From assembly GCA_025200525.1 (NCBI GenBank), contig CM045768.1, positions 52,460,925-52,524,924 of the forward strand: a DNA stretch of 64,000 nucleotides. Reading direction: 5' to 3'. This DNA comes from Camellia lanceoleosa (Eukaryota > Streptophyta > Magnoliopsida > Ericales > Theaceae). Positions 23,331-34,809 of the stretch are shown one piece after another. The notes beneath the pieces were generated by a model, which saw only the letters and a list, made by a program, of their open reading frames with translations, ran no database searches and was not told the DNA's origin. Within the stretch, counting starts at the first letter, position 1, and each line of letters starts with the position of its first letter. A program made the position numbers and the translations under genes.

Positions 23331-24209
23331 ACGTTTTAACTTTCTGTTTACCCGTATAGAGACGGTGGTTCCTTCGCTTAACATCCTCGTATATCAGATA
23401 ACAATGGAAAGAGAGATAGAAAAAGAACCAGTGTTTGACTTAGAAAATTCAAAACTACCATTTAGTTTTTGTCCCCATCCTTCAGGTACATGGAATGTGG
23501 AGGTTCAATGTTGCATTATCTAAGTGAATTCCTAGATTGATTTGTATTTTCTTTGTGGTTCAATTAATCTCTATACCCATTTATTTCTAATTGGTTTGAG
23601 AGGATTATATCGCGTGGGAAATATGTTCTAATTTGCTTTTACATGGTCAAGCAAATCTTGATTAAACTATAATGTAAAACCAACCCCTCCCCCCGGTCAA
23701 ACAAAGCTAAAAGTTGTTATAGATTAGTTTAAAATATTGACCTGATCAATTTTTCATAATCGTGTTTGATTTCCATTTTTGTACTGTCGATTTCCATTAC
23801 CTGTACCTCTAAGGAGCATGCTAATCCCCACCCCCAAGTTTTATTTAGGTTATGCCTAAACTTAACAGGGAAAACGATTTATGCTAAAAGATTGTTTATG
23901 TTTGCCATTTTCTACACAGATGCCAACTACCGATTTGGCTGTAGAAGTTGAATTTTATGCTTACTAGCATAGACATGAGCACGCAACACGACATAGATAT
24001 AACATGGACACACCTACAAGGCAATTTTCACAAAATGTAGGACACAATAGTGAGGGAGAGTTGAGATTACTTGGGTCTGGAGGTATCAAAGCCGAGCAGA
24101 GTCTATTAACCTATGCTTTTAACAAAGTTGATCTAACATCATTCACGTCTGAAGATTAGTGACTCCAAAAAATACTTGATGCACTAGAACTTTGGTAAGC
24201 CTAGATTTT
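23331..24209. other. 3' flank of the receptor gene
   Basis: This is downstream sequence between two convergent genes. It presumably includes the receptor 3' UTR, but no unambiguous poly(A) signal was fixed. Short open frames here have no recognisable similarity. Confidence 0.5.
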
Positions 24210-24610
24210 AGATCAATTTTTTTTTTTAGATAAATAATCAAAGTTTATTAAAGAGCATCAAGACGATGCAAAGAATACAGAAATGAGACTCACAAAAGGA
24301 TTAAACAAAATTAACTAATCAAATCCTTCACAAAATTGACAAAAATCAAAACATTTGGATCAACGGTACCCGTAACCTAACTATGCCACACCAACAACAA
24401 ACTATTCTATAACCATGAAACAGAACGAGACTCATCCTGAAACACTTGCCTATTCCAATTTCCACCAAACTAACCAAAGCAAACAATGGGAAGAAAGCAT
24501 CCAAGCCTTCCAGCGCCTCTTCCTCACCCTAGCCTCACCCCAACTCTATAAACTCCCAACACAAAACCCAGTTGCACTCACACCAAGTCAAACAAAGCAA
24601 TAATAAAATT
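24210..24610 (-). mobile_element. Probable 3' end of a LINE-type retroelement
   Basis: On the minus strand the segment ends in a poly(A)-like run (the T-run at about 24219-24229), preceded by a tail containing TTTAATAAACTTTGATTATT. Broken minus-strand translation includes a WNRQVFQDE phrase like the W-ERN-R-F phrase at the C-terminus of plant LINE reverse transcriptases. Target duplications were not found and the right border is uncertain. It lies against the pTAC16-like 3' end. Confidence 0.4.
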
Positions 24611-24773
24611 CCAAATTGCTCAGGAGATGATACACTTTCATTAGAAAAAAATAATTCGATAGCCTCAATACCAGTATGCAAGAATGTAGATAATATCTTG
24701 CCGAGACTCAAAATAATTTACCCCTCCAACATCCATAGAGATTAATCATAGATTAAAAACCGATTCTCAATCT

Positions 24774-27700
24774 TCATTCATCAATATAGAAAGTTTCTTG
24801 CTGAAACAGCCCGCCAAAGACCTTCCTTGTTTCTTTCTTGGACTCTGTTTCTTTATCTTTTGGCTTTGGAGGAGCCTTTAGTTTCAAACCGGGAAATCTT
24901 GGAGTCGGTTGTTTGACGACTGCTTTCTTGGCTGGCAGATTCCGAGCCTTGGCTTGTCCCCTTATAGTGGCAATCCGAACTTTCAGTTTCTCATCTGGAT
25001 TTTGAACTGCTGTTTTAAGCTGCGAGCTGAATTTTTCCCAAGAAAGTCCCGAACCAATCTCTTTTGCTTTGCCCAAGAGGCCTTCCACAGAAGCTCCTGC
25101 AGCTGCTGCTTTTGCTTCTGCCTCTTCAGCCAGAGTAGTAGCCCGAGCTTCTTGCTGTTCGAGCTTTTTCACTTCTTTTTCTAGCTTCTTTGATGCCTCA
25201 GCTGCTTCAAAAGCTTTCTCGGTTGCTTTTCTAGCTTCTTCCTCGGCTTTTGCCTTCGCAAGGGCTTCTGCATAGGCTTTTCTTCTTCCATCCTCAGGAA
25301 TAGCACTAAAAGGTAATAAATACACACAATTGAGACTATATTTTCCTAATTACATACACAATAGGCCCCTCCTTTCACGAAAAACATTTTACGAAAATAA
25401 TCATGAAAGTTTTGTGACGTTTAAATTATACTTAGAATTAAACACCACACACTAATCAAGGTAATCCAAGAATCATAACTCTTTCATGATCATTTTTATG
25501 AGAAAATTTTCATGATCCCTGACTTTTCTCTATATATATCTATCTATCTATCTATACATATTATATAAAGAAAATGAGATTTCTAACTCACAAGTCTTGT
25601 AGGAGTTCTAATATCTCAATCATAATTTTCTAATTTTTTATTTTTTAAAAAAAATCTCAGCATTTATTGACTTCTCTCAACCCATAACCCTTTTTGACTT
25701 CTCTCTTACTTACTACAACACCCTTTTCAACTTCTCCCATACATTATGGTTAATGATGCGATTGTTAAATTATTTTTATAAAAAATCTATAAAAAAATAA
25801 TTTGTATATTCAATATATATATATAACAAATATAAATTTTTATTAAAAAATAACATGTTGCAATTGCGGAAAAAAAATAAAATAAAAATACACAGTGCAT
25901 TTCATTAATAATGCTCAAAAAAATGTAGTAAGTGTTTGTATAAAAACTTGACACATGTCCACTCTCAAATTATCAAGTGAATATAGATAAAATCAAAGAA
26001 ATCAGTTTTAATGGCTAACAAATATTAGAAACCCGACCAATAAAGCCTAATAACTATTAATTAACAGATTCAGCAATTGAAATATCTCAAACCACGTCTC
26101 TTTGTCTTCTCACATGTTCCCTTTTTTTGTTCATACATTCATTCTAATATTGATAGAGAATTGGACATGTGGAAAACTGAGAAACATTAAAATTATATAT
26201 TGAGTTATGTAATTATTGTGATGAAAAATAAAGGTTGTCTTCCCCTTCTATAGCGATTTATCTGGTTATACCTCCAATTAAAACGTCAAGTGTGCTTTTA
26301 CATTATCATTAAACGTTGCTTTCATTTTTTTAAAATACTTTGTCTCACAATTGTTTGTGTTTTATGTTATGAGATTTATTACATTTGTGTTTGTTAAAAC
26401 TATTAGATGGACCTAATGCAAGAAGTGTAGACTATTTCAATGTCATTCTCGGGATTTAGACAAGATTTTGCAAAATTTGTTTACGAGTTTCACTTCTTAA
26501 AAATCCTATAATTCGTTTATTTCTTGTATTATATTTTACGTTTGATTCCTGTACTTTTTTTTTAATATAGTTTTCCTGTTTTCTTTAAAAGTTCATTTTT
26601 TTATTTTTATTTTTTTTTAATCTTGTATCAATAAATCATTTTCTATTTCAAACAATTTTATTTATTGTTTATTTTTTATTTTTTATTTTTTTCTTAAAGT
26701 AGTTTTAGTTTTGGATAATTACTTGCTTTTTTTTTTTTCTATATATTATAATTTTGTGCATTTTAAATGTATGATGTTTTCAGTGATACACTTGAAGATG
26801 CACTATGAAAGAAGTATCATGTAAAAATCAAGCAAGATTTCTTGAAAATCTTATAATTCATTTATTTTTTGTATTATATTTTAAATTTGGTTTTTGTACT
26901 TTTTTTTTATATATAGTTTTCTTTGTTTATATTTCAAAAATAAATAAATAAATAAATCATTTTATATTTCAAACAATTTCATCTTTGTTTTTATTTTTTA
27001 TTTTTTCTTAAAGTAGTTTTAGTTTTGGACAATTACTTACTTTTTTCTATATATTGTAATTTTGTATATTTTAAGTGTTTGATATTTTCACTAATACACT
27101 TGGAGATGCACTATAAAAGAAGTATCATGCAAAAATCAAATAAGAAGAAAAAATAAATAAATAAAACAATACGATGAATGTGAAGCAAAAATCAAAGATC
27201 AAAACTTCCAAAGCAAGTAAGCAAACAAACAAGCAAGTAAAATAAAATGTTTAACAATAGATATTTAAAATTTGTAACAAAATTGTATAACTTTCCTTTT
27301 TACTAAAAAAATTCTATTCGGTACTAGCTAAATAAAACACTTTTAAAATAGTTTTTTTTTAATTTGAAATTAAAACTATAATAAATTTATGTAAGGATAA
27401 TTGCTAATCACATTTTTTTACTTAATGTATAATATTGTATTGACTATCTTTTTGTTTTTATTTTTTTGCATGTACATTATTTTTAAATTTGAATAACAAA
27501 CATAAAATAATTGATTAAAAATATGCTGCATTTGTTATATTCATTTTTTTGTGTGAAAAGAAAAAAAAGACATTTAAAAATTACAATTTACATATATACA
27601 AATAATTGTAAACATAACTCGTACATAATACGGGTGGGACATTAATATGTACAAAATATATATAGGACTTCCCATAAAAAAATTATAAATAAACAAGTAT

Positions 27701-30700
27701 GAGACTGCAATTACCTGAATAGTTCATCCACAGGCTTTGATGGAGCTGCTGGATCGGTAAAAACTTCCACAACCTGAAAAGGAAAATAATCCAAATGTTC
27801 ATCTGAATGTAAGTGGTTTAGTTTAAACACATTTTAAAATTAGTTAAATTTTTTAGATCAAACTCCAAAGTCTCCCAATCAAATAATAATTTGGGTCTCA
27901 CTTTTCCTAAGTTAGCCAATCATAACTGAATTGGATTGGATGGAATTATAACGTAATGGTCCCAAACCACCACCAAAAACAGATTGGGATGAGAGTGAAC
28001 AAAGTATCCACGCCCGTTTACAACCATTTATTGTATGTTCAAAAAAAAAAAACAAATAAGAATAAAGTCACACACACTATTAAAAGATAATGTGATATAA
28101 TTTTAAAGGTTTTAAATTTTTATAATTTGTGTAATGGGTAGAATCTATGAGTTATGCTAAAGATTTCAAATAATCTATCAAATTTTCTACCAAACCTCTC
28201 ACATAGGTGTGAGACCCAAGGTTTGTGTAGGTCTCACACTCATATGAGAGGTTTGGTAGAAAATTTGATAGATTATAACATTTTTCAGAGTCTATAGTTT
28301 TGAAGTAATAATATTATAATATATGTTAATACACTAATTAGTATATTAATTGGTGCATGTAATACTATTGAACAAATAAACAAATATATGTATAAGAAGA
28401 AGATGAAAACGAAAAAAGTATGACAAATTTTCTGTTTTAAAATCTAAATAACTATGGACGTTAAACGAACCAAGCTATTTGATATCAACTCTTATTTGTT
28501 TCATTAAAAACTTGTTGAGTTATCAAATCAAACATAAGTTTATTTGCACTATAAAATTTCAAATTATTTGAGCTCAGTGGCGGAGGGAAGTGAGGACCAG
28601 GGGGGTCACGTGCCCTCCAAGATTTTGGGCTTTTTTTTTATAGCAAATATAAAGAAAATATTTTAAATAAAAAAAATTACAAAAATATTATTAGAGTGAA
28701 ATGTTAATGACATCTTAAAAATTAGGGTAAATTACATTGACACCCCTTGAGGTTTGGTCCAATTACTACCCCCACCCCTTGACGTTTTGAAAATTACATT
28801 CTCACCCTTGTGATTAATAATTTCATTTTACAAACCCAATTAAAGGTAACAACTCCTAATAGAAAAATAGAAAAAATTACATTAAAATAAAAAAGAGTAA
28901 AGGAAAGGCGGAAAAAAAGAAAAAGAAAAAGTAAAGCAAAGCAAAAAAAGAAAGAGTACATAAGTTCAATATCTTCATTCTGTATAAATAATTACAATGA
29001 TAGGAGGGTTAGTGTAATTTTCCAAACGTCAGGAAGTGCTATGTATCAAACCCAAACCTCAGGAGGTGTGAGTGTAATTTATCTTAAAAATTATAAGAAC
29101 AATAATAGTTATTTTGATTGAAAATGAAGAGACTATTATAATTCATATTATCTATGAAAATTTTTTAATGTAACGGTGATGTCATTATTATTGATATGCA
29201 AGTATAAGTAATCTCACCATAAAGATATGAAATTTATTAGATTGTTAGTTATATTTGACATGTGAGGTTCACTCTCTATATATTTATTTACTATTAATTA
29301 GTGATATCACATACTGATGATGACGCTCTATTACCATTATATTGAATTTTTAATCAAATTTTGTATAAAAAAATAATTTATTATTATATAATTTATTTTA
29401 AGACTTATATCTATTTTTTTTATGTTATTCATGATGTACTAGTTATAACATTAGTTTTTTTGATGTTTCTCGAAATCAGTCGTGAAAACTTACATGAAAT
29501 ATTTTTATAAAAACTTTCGATATTATAATTAATAAATACCTTCTCTAATTTGATTTTTTTTACTCTGCCACTAATTGAGTTTGATTTGTTAAAAATTTGT
29601 TTGAGATGATTCATTTGGCAGACAAATCAGATTTAAACATATTTTTTTAAGTTACTTTAAACAACTTAAAATTCATATTCGATTCCACTGGACTCGCTAA
29701 TCGTGCCGTAAATAACTACCTACCTTATTTTCTGCTACTGCCGTGTTGGAGAAAACATTTGCCACCAGGGATGCTATCTGCGACTTCGCTACCTGGGGAA
29801 AAAAAATTATATAAAATAATATGAAATTGCGAGAATGATACCAAACATTAGTACAAAACATAAACAACTACATTTTTTTTTTAATTTAAAAAAAAGAATA
29901 TTATCTCATACTTTACATTACTTTGTAGTCGATTGCACCAGCACCAGCACTCCCTTCAGCTGATACGACGACGTTATACGAACTCTCCGGGGAGAAATCA
30001 TCTGTCAACCGTGTCTTGATGAGTGTGTAGCTGACGTCCAATTCGACTGCCTTCTGCAGGAGCTCCGGTATCGTCAACGGTTGAGATCTTGAGAAGAGGT
30101 TGTTGAAGAAAGTTGAGATCCCATCTAGGACATTGTAAGTTGAGGTGGCCATCAATGACGCGTCGTAGATGATGGCCACGTGGCCCACGCCGGCTAGTTG
30201 GGCGGCCTGGATGACTTGTACGGCGTCCGATGTGGTGACCTCGCCCGTGGGACCGTTTTCTGCGGGGCCGATGGTGACGACGACCTTGCTGGCGTTCCCG
30301 ATTGCTTTTGCGATCGATTCTGCATCTTCGAAGGCGGATTGGACGGCGTTGATGCGGTTTGATTCTTCTTTCGAGATGATCTGCGGTGGTGATGCGGTTG
30401 GTGTACGATAAATCAGTGCAAGAAAAAAACATAGTAGCAATATTTTTTGCTCACATTATATAGGTTTTTTTTTTTTAGTTTTTGTAAAAATAATTATAAA
30501 TCAGTAAATTTTTTTATAAATATTAATAATTAAAATTATAAACTTTTTAATGATTATTTGCTTATTTATTTATTGAAGTTGCAAGTGGGAGTGGGTATTT
30601 GGATGCTCCAAGAGTACTGTTACGTGATGCTTGAAGATGTTGGGATTGGTGAAGGTATGGCCTATAATTTTATATTAAGTGATTAAAGAATATGATGGAG

Positions 30701-31559
30701 TATGATATATAATAATTAATGAAAGAGTATAAATACATAGTGCACTAGGAGCTTTGAGACTCCGTTTGGCAAGTTGGTTTTGAGATTTTTTAGGCTAAAA
30801 TAACCACAAAAAATAAAATAGGTTTTTTAGCTTAATAAGAAAATTTGTTTGGGAGGATGGGTTGGGGCTAAAATAGTCATATAAAACAAAATAGACTATT
30901 TTAGCCCAATAAGACAAAATATCACATATAACCCATAATCATTACATTTTTGTCTTACAAAAAATCTAAAAAAGTCAAAAATCTTTCCCAAATCAAGCTT
31001 TTTAGCCTAGGCTAAAATAGCCAAAAAGCCAACCCACTTCCCAAATGAAGCCAAAACATCACATCCAACCTATAATCATTATATTCTCTCTCACAAAAAA
31101 GTCAAAAAATCCAAAAAAGTCAAAAGTCCTTCCCAAATTTAACTTTTTAGCTCTAGGCTAAAATAGTCAAAAAAATCAAAAAACTAAAAAGCCAACCCAC
31201 TTCCCAAAAGGAGACTGAATAGTTTTTCTGTCCCGAAGATGTAATTACCCCTTTTTTTTTAAAGGATAAATTGCACTTTTTACCCCCCCCCCCTAATTTT
31301 AACTTGTTCACTTGAGTGTCAATCATTTTAATTTGAATAATTTAGTTTTTATCATTTAAATTTTGTCTAAATTTTTATTAATTTTTTGTGTGTAAATATT
31401 AGGAGAGTAAAGTATACAAAAATCATTAATTTTAATTTTCAATTTATACAAAATGATTAAATTAAAATTAGATTTAAATTATTCAAAATAAAATAATAGA
31501 GACTAAAGTGAAATACGGATCAATTACAAGCATTAAAAATATAATTTATCCTCTCTGTT

Positions 31560-31590
<31 letters not shown>

Positions 31591-33637
31591 GGGTAAATTA
31601 CACTATACTCTCTTTATGTTTAGTCACTTTCTCACTTTGATCATTCAAATTTGTTTTTTTTCATTTTGGCCCTTTATATTTCAAGTTTTTTTTTCACTTT
31701 ACACCTAGAGTTACTTTATGTTTAAAATTAAATAAAAAATATCATAATAAGCGTAAATATAATATAAAAAATATATTATTATATTAAAATTTAAGATTAT
31801 GTTAACGGTGTAAGTCATATATAATAAATAGTTTTATGCCACGTAATTAACAATATGTCATTTTTATCTAATTTTTAACATAAATTAATTTTAAAAATAA
31901 AGTGAAAAAAAACTTGAAATAAGAAAGACGAAAGTAAAAAAAAAAAAAAAAAAACTTAAAATACCAAAGTGAAAAAGTAACTAAACAGGCAAAGCGTAAT
32001 TTCCCCTATTTATTTCTATTCTTTTAATCTCTCTTTGGCTTTGAGAACAGGTTATTTTAGTAACTTTTTTCGCTTTTCGGCTAAAATATGAGGTAAAAAA
32101 AATTAGTATATTTGGGATGACTTTTTGACTTTTTACGAAAAGATATACAAAAAGTAGAGAGAAAAGAGAATCTTTGACTTTTTAGTATAAGTTGTTGAAT
32201 TTTTGATTTTTTTAATAACATTTTGACTTTTAAATTAAAACAGCCACTTGCCAAACGAGACCTTAGTCTGCGAAATGCACGACAAACAATTGGGTCAATT
32301 ACACTTACCTTCTCTACGTGTTAGAAAAAAACAAAACTTATAATTTTAATATAATTACATTGATTTTTTTTTTTAGTAAGATTAAATAGATTGAAATTAA
32401 ATAAATGGAAACTAAATTTACGTGGTGTAAAAATATAAAAATAAACAATATAAAGTATACATTTTTATGTAATAGAATTGAAAATATCATTTTTTTTATT
32501 CATATAACTAACAAATTATTAATAAAAATAAGACTAACAATAATAAAAATCCAACAACATATAACATTTCTGATTCTGTTAATTGAATAGAGTGGTAATC
32601 CTAAAAACTTCCATGTAAAATTGAAATCTTAATTAATTTTCCAACCAATTAATTAAGTATATACATGCATATCGCTACATATTTATAAATATTTTATTCT
32701 AAAATAAAATGCACACATAAACTCATATATAAAAAAAAAAAAATTCTATAATTTTATTTTATTTTTTTAAATGAAAATTTTGTACAAAGATGTAAGCCCT
32801 TTCTTAATTTTGTTTTCAAATTTAATTGAATATGTATATATATTATATAAATCAAAATCTTAATACAACTCAATATAATTATGTTAAAATTATAACATTT
32901 ACTATATTTTTTAAAAAATATCAAGAGAAGTCAGTCTAATTTAGCCTAAACAATTTGACATACTCATGCATAGAGATAAGTACCAAGGTGAGTAAGATTT
33001 CATGTTCAAATTTATGGAGTGTAACTACTAACCTACTAACTAATATCTTGTGCAAAAAAAAGAATTATGATCTTTATGCTAAAAAAACAATACATTAACA
33101 ACACAAAATCTATAAAAAAAAAAAAAAAAAATTAAATAAATAAATAGATAAATTTGGTAAACAGATTGATTTAAAATAGTAGCTAACCTTGTAAGTGGCA
33201 GCAATGAGAGCAAGTTCCTGGGCAGCCCCAAGATCCGGCACCCCTGCCCTCACCACAAAACCTTCACGCAACAGTTTTTGGGCAATGCGAATCCCAGCCT
33301 GCCCGGTCGCTCCAGCGACAAACACCGTGCGAGGGTCTTTGCGTCTCGGGCTCCCAAAAGCCAAGCCCGAAGAAGCCGGGTTAGCAACAATTGGGATCAG
33401 TGACTTCATATCCGACGCGTTGCCAAAATTGAATGAAAATGGATTGGAATTCTGTTTATCATCTTCTTGGCTGCTTTCTTCGGCAGCCTGTTTTCCGAGC
33501 CGGAAAGGCAGGAAGGATCCGGGTCCAGGCCCGGAACTCTTGGCTGCTAAAACAGTGAGCCGTGGGTTCCTTGGGGTTAGCCTTGAAGAGGGTGTGGTGG
33601 TTAGGAGGAATGAGTTGGAGGAGAGAGTTGGAGCCAT
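24774..33637 (-). CDS. PTAC16: pTAC16-like plastid nucleoid/thylakoid protein with NAD(P)-binding fold
   Basis: Five exons on the minus strand: 33637-33188, 30380-29922, 29792-29724, 27773-27715 and 25305-24774. All have GT-AG borders and matching phases and encode 522 residues, close to the Arabidopsis pTAC16 length (about 510). Residues 1 to about 31 are a Ser/Thr-rich plastid transit peptide. A Rossmann motif GATGQAG is at 109-115 and the NAD(P)-binding-like domain spans exons 1-3. Residues about 350-430 are an Ala/Glu/Lys-rich coiled coil. The tail ends with KVFGGLF and an acidic C-terminus typical of the family. In Arabidopsis the protein is found with plastid transcriptionally active chromosome preparations and as a thylakoid-associated phosphoprotein; its exact role is unclear. 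Introns 1 (2.8 kb) and 4 (2.4 kb) are long and repeat-rich. It is convergent with the ethylene-receptor gene. Confidence 0.92.
26470..27140. repeat. Imperfect direct duplication in pTAC16-like intron 4
   Basis: Two successive ~300-bp units, about 26490-26825 and 26845-27130, share phrases in the same order: ATAATTCATTTATTT[CT]TTGTATTATATTTTA, AAAGTAGTTTTAGTTTTGGA, ACACTTG[AG]AGATGCACTAT and GAAGTATCATG. It lies inside the intron and has no coding capacity. Confidence 0.65.
28171..28275. repeat. Long hairpin (foldback) in pTAC16-like intron 3
   Basis: Arms at 28171-28216 and 28230-28275 are inverted complements over 46 bp with about four mismatches, separated by a 13-base loop. The first 31 bases of each arm pair perfectly. 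Whichever strand is transcribed, the RNA would form a near-perfect stem of miRNA-precursor size. It could equally be the remnant of a small foldback transposon; no target duplication was seen. Confidence 0.7.
28725..29084. mobile_element. Mutator-type MITE in pTAC16-like intron 3
   Basis: 360 bp with inverted ends (left GGGTAAATTACATTGACACC..., right ...GGTGTGAGTGTAATTTATCT) that pair over about 35 bp including CCTTGAGGTTTGG and CCAAACCTCAGG. It is flanked by an exact 9-bp duplication TAAAAATTA (28716-28724 and 29085-29093), as expected for Mutator-like elements. The interior is A-rich and non-coding. Confidence 0.72.
30754..31219. mobile_element. MITE-like inverted repeat in pTAC16-like intron 1
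   Basis: The left end GAGACTCCGTTTGGCAAGTTGG pairs imperfectly with the right end CCAACCCACTTCCC and AAAAGGAGACTG. Inner repeats of TTTTTAGGCTAAAATAG and related words occur several times in both orientations. No clear target duplication. Confidence 0.45.
31263..31552. mobile_element. Small MITE-like element in pTAC16-like intron 1
   Basis: Ends AGGATAAATT and AATTTATCCT are exact inverted complements, 290 bp apart. The left end continues into a C-run (ACCCCCCCCCC), as in the CCCCTT-bearing Mutator-type MITE at 28725. Non-coding and AT-rich. The next MITE starts about 40 bp further on. Confidence 0.45.
31591..32005. mobile_element. MITE-like element with long inverted ends in pTAC16-like intron 1
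   Basis: The left end (GGGTAAATTACACTATACTC, then TTTAGTCACTTTCTCACTTTG) pairs with the right end (CAAAGTGAAAAAGTAACTAAA, then GCGTAATTTCCCC). Inner TTTCAAGTTTTTTTTTCACTT also has an inverted partner. It directly follows an (AT)n run (31566-31590). Confidence 0.55.
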
Positions 33638-34037
33638 GAAATTGGATGAGAAGAGAAAAAGAAAACAGGGTCAAGAGGTCATTGTGTGTGTTGAGTTGTA
33701 GATCAAAAGCACACACTTGGGTAGTTTGTGTGGATGAATGTGTGTCTAACAGAGGGTGGTTTGTGTTGTGTTGTGTTGGATGGGATATTATCTGGATTGG
33801 GAAGGTGAGAGAGAGGACACCCAATGGTGATGAGCCACGTAACCGTACGCTATCCAGAAAAGAAAATTTGGCACCAGACGTTTTCAAATGATGTGTTTAG
33901 TATACTTACGTTTTGATTTATATTCTGAAAATTTTATAAATTGATTTTTGTTTATTTTTAGAAAAACATAAACTACAAACGCGTTTGGTAATTAACAAAA
34001 TGTTTAAAAATATAAAAAAAAAAAAAAGAGAAACGGC
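33638..34037. promoter_or_regulatory. Presumed upstream and leader region of the pTAC16-like gene
   Basis: This is the sequence just before the pTAC16-like start codon on the minus strand. It is less AT-rich than the surrounding DNA close to the ATG and is probably 5' leader and core promoter, but no individual element can be assigned with confidence. Open frames on either strand across the start are shadows. Confidence 0.35.
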
Positions 34038-34809
34038 AAGTGGTGGCGGAAGATGGTGGTGGAAAGTGGTGACGGTGGGTGGTGGGTAGCTAGTAGTGGT
34101 AGGTAGGTGGGTGACAGTGGCGGGTGATAGCGAGTGGGTGGTGGTGGTGGTGGTGGTGACGATGGCGGCGGGTGGTGGTGGTGGTGGCCGGTGGGTGGCG
34201 GATGGCGGGTGGTAGTGAGTGGTGATGGTGGGTGGGTGACGGTGACGGTGGCGGGGGGGGGGTGGTAGCGAGTGGGTGGTGGTGGTGGTGGTGGTGGTGG
34301 TGGTGGTGGTGGTGGTGGTGGTGGGTGGCGGTGGCGGTGGTAGGTGGGTGGCGGATGGCGGTGGGTGGTGGCGGGTTGGTGGTGGTGGTAGTGGGTAGGT
34401 GGTGGGTGGGTGGTGTGGTGTGGTGTGGTAGGTGGTAGCGAGTGGGTGGTGGTGGTAGTGGTGGTGGATGGTAGGTGGTGGTGGCAGGTGGATGGTGGGT
34501 AATGGTAGTGGTAGTGGTGGTGGCTAGTGGTGGTGGGTGGCTGGTGGATGGTGGCTGGTGAGTGGTGGTGGCAAGTAGGTGGCGGGTGGTGGTAGCGAGC
34601 GGTGGATGGTAGTAGCGGGTGGCGGGTGGTGGCGGGTGGATGGCAAGTGGGTGGATGACAGGTTGGTGGTGGTGAGTGGGTGGCAGGTGGGTGGTGGCGG
34701 CTGATGGGTGGGTGGTGGTGGCGGGTGGCGGTGGTAAATAGGTGGTGAGTGGTGGTGGCGGAAGACGGTAGTGAAAAATAGTGGCGGGTGGTGGCTAATG
34801 TTGGGTGGT
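34038..34809. repeat. GGT/GTGGCG-rich minisatellite
   Basis: About 770 bp built almost entirely from TGG, TGGTGG, GTGGGTGGC and GGCGGGTGG units on the plus strand, with a pure (GGT)n stretch at about 34277-34322 and a run of nine or more G at 34252-34262. It is about 0.4-1.2 kb upstream of the pTAC16-like start. The plus strand has many closely spaced G-pairs and could form quadruplex structures. The 68-codon tryptophan-run frame within it is an artefact. Confidence 0.9.

Noticed and set aside
23200..23523. 107-codon frame over the receptor 3' end
   Set aside because: It overlaps the receiver exon in another frame; the receptor frame has clear family similarity and a stop at 23328-23330.
25069..25275. 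Ala/Ser-rich plus-strand frame
   Set aside because: It is antisense to the coiled-coil exon of the pTAC16-like gene.
33195..33701. 168-codon plus-strand frame
   Set aside because: It lies antisense over the first pTAC16-like exon, which is supported by family match, transit peptide and splice phase.
34232..34438. 68-codon frame with a long tryptophan run
   Set aside because: It is a translation of the (GGT)n minisatellite.
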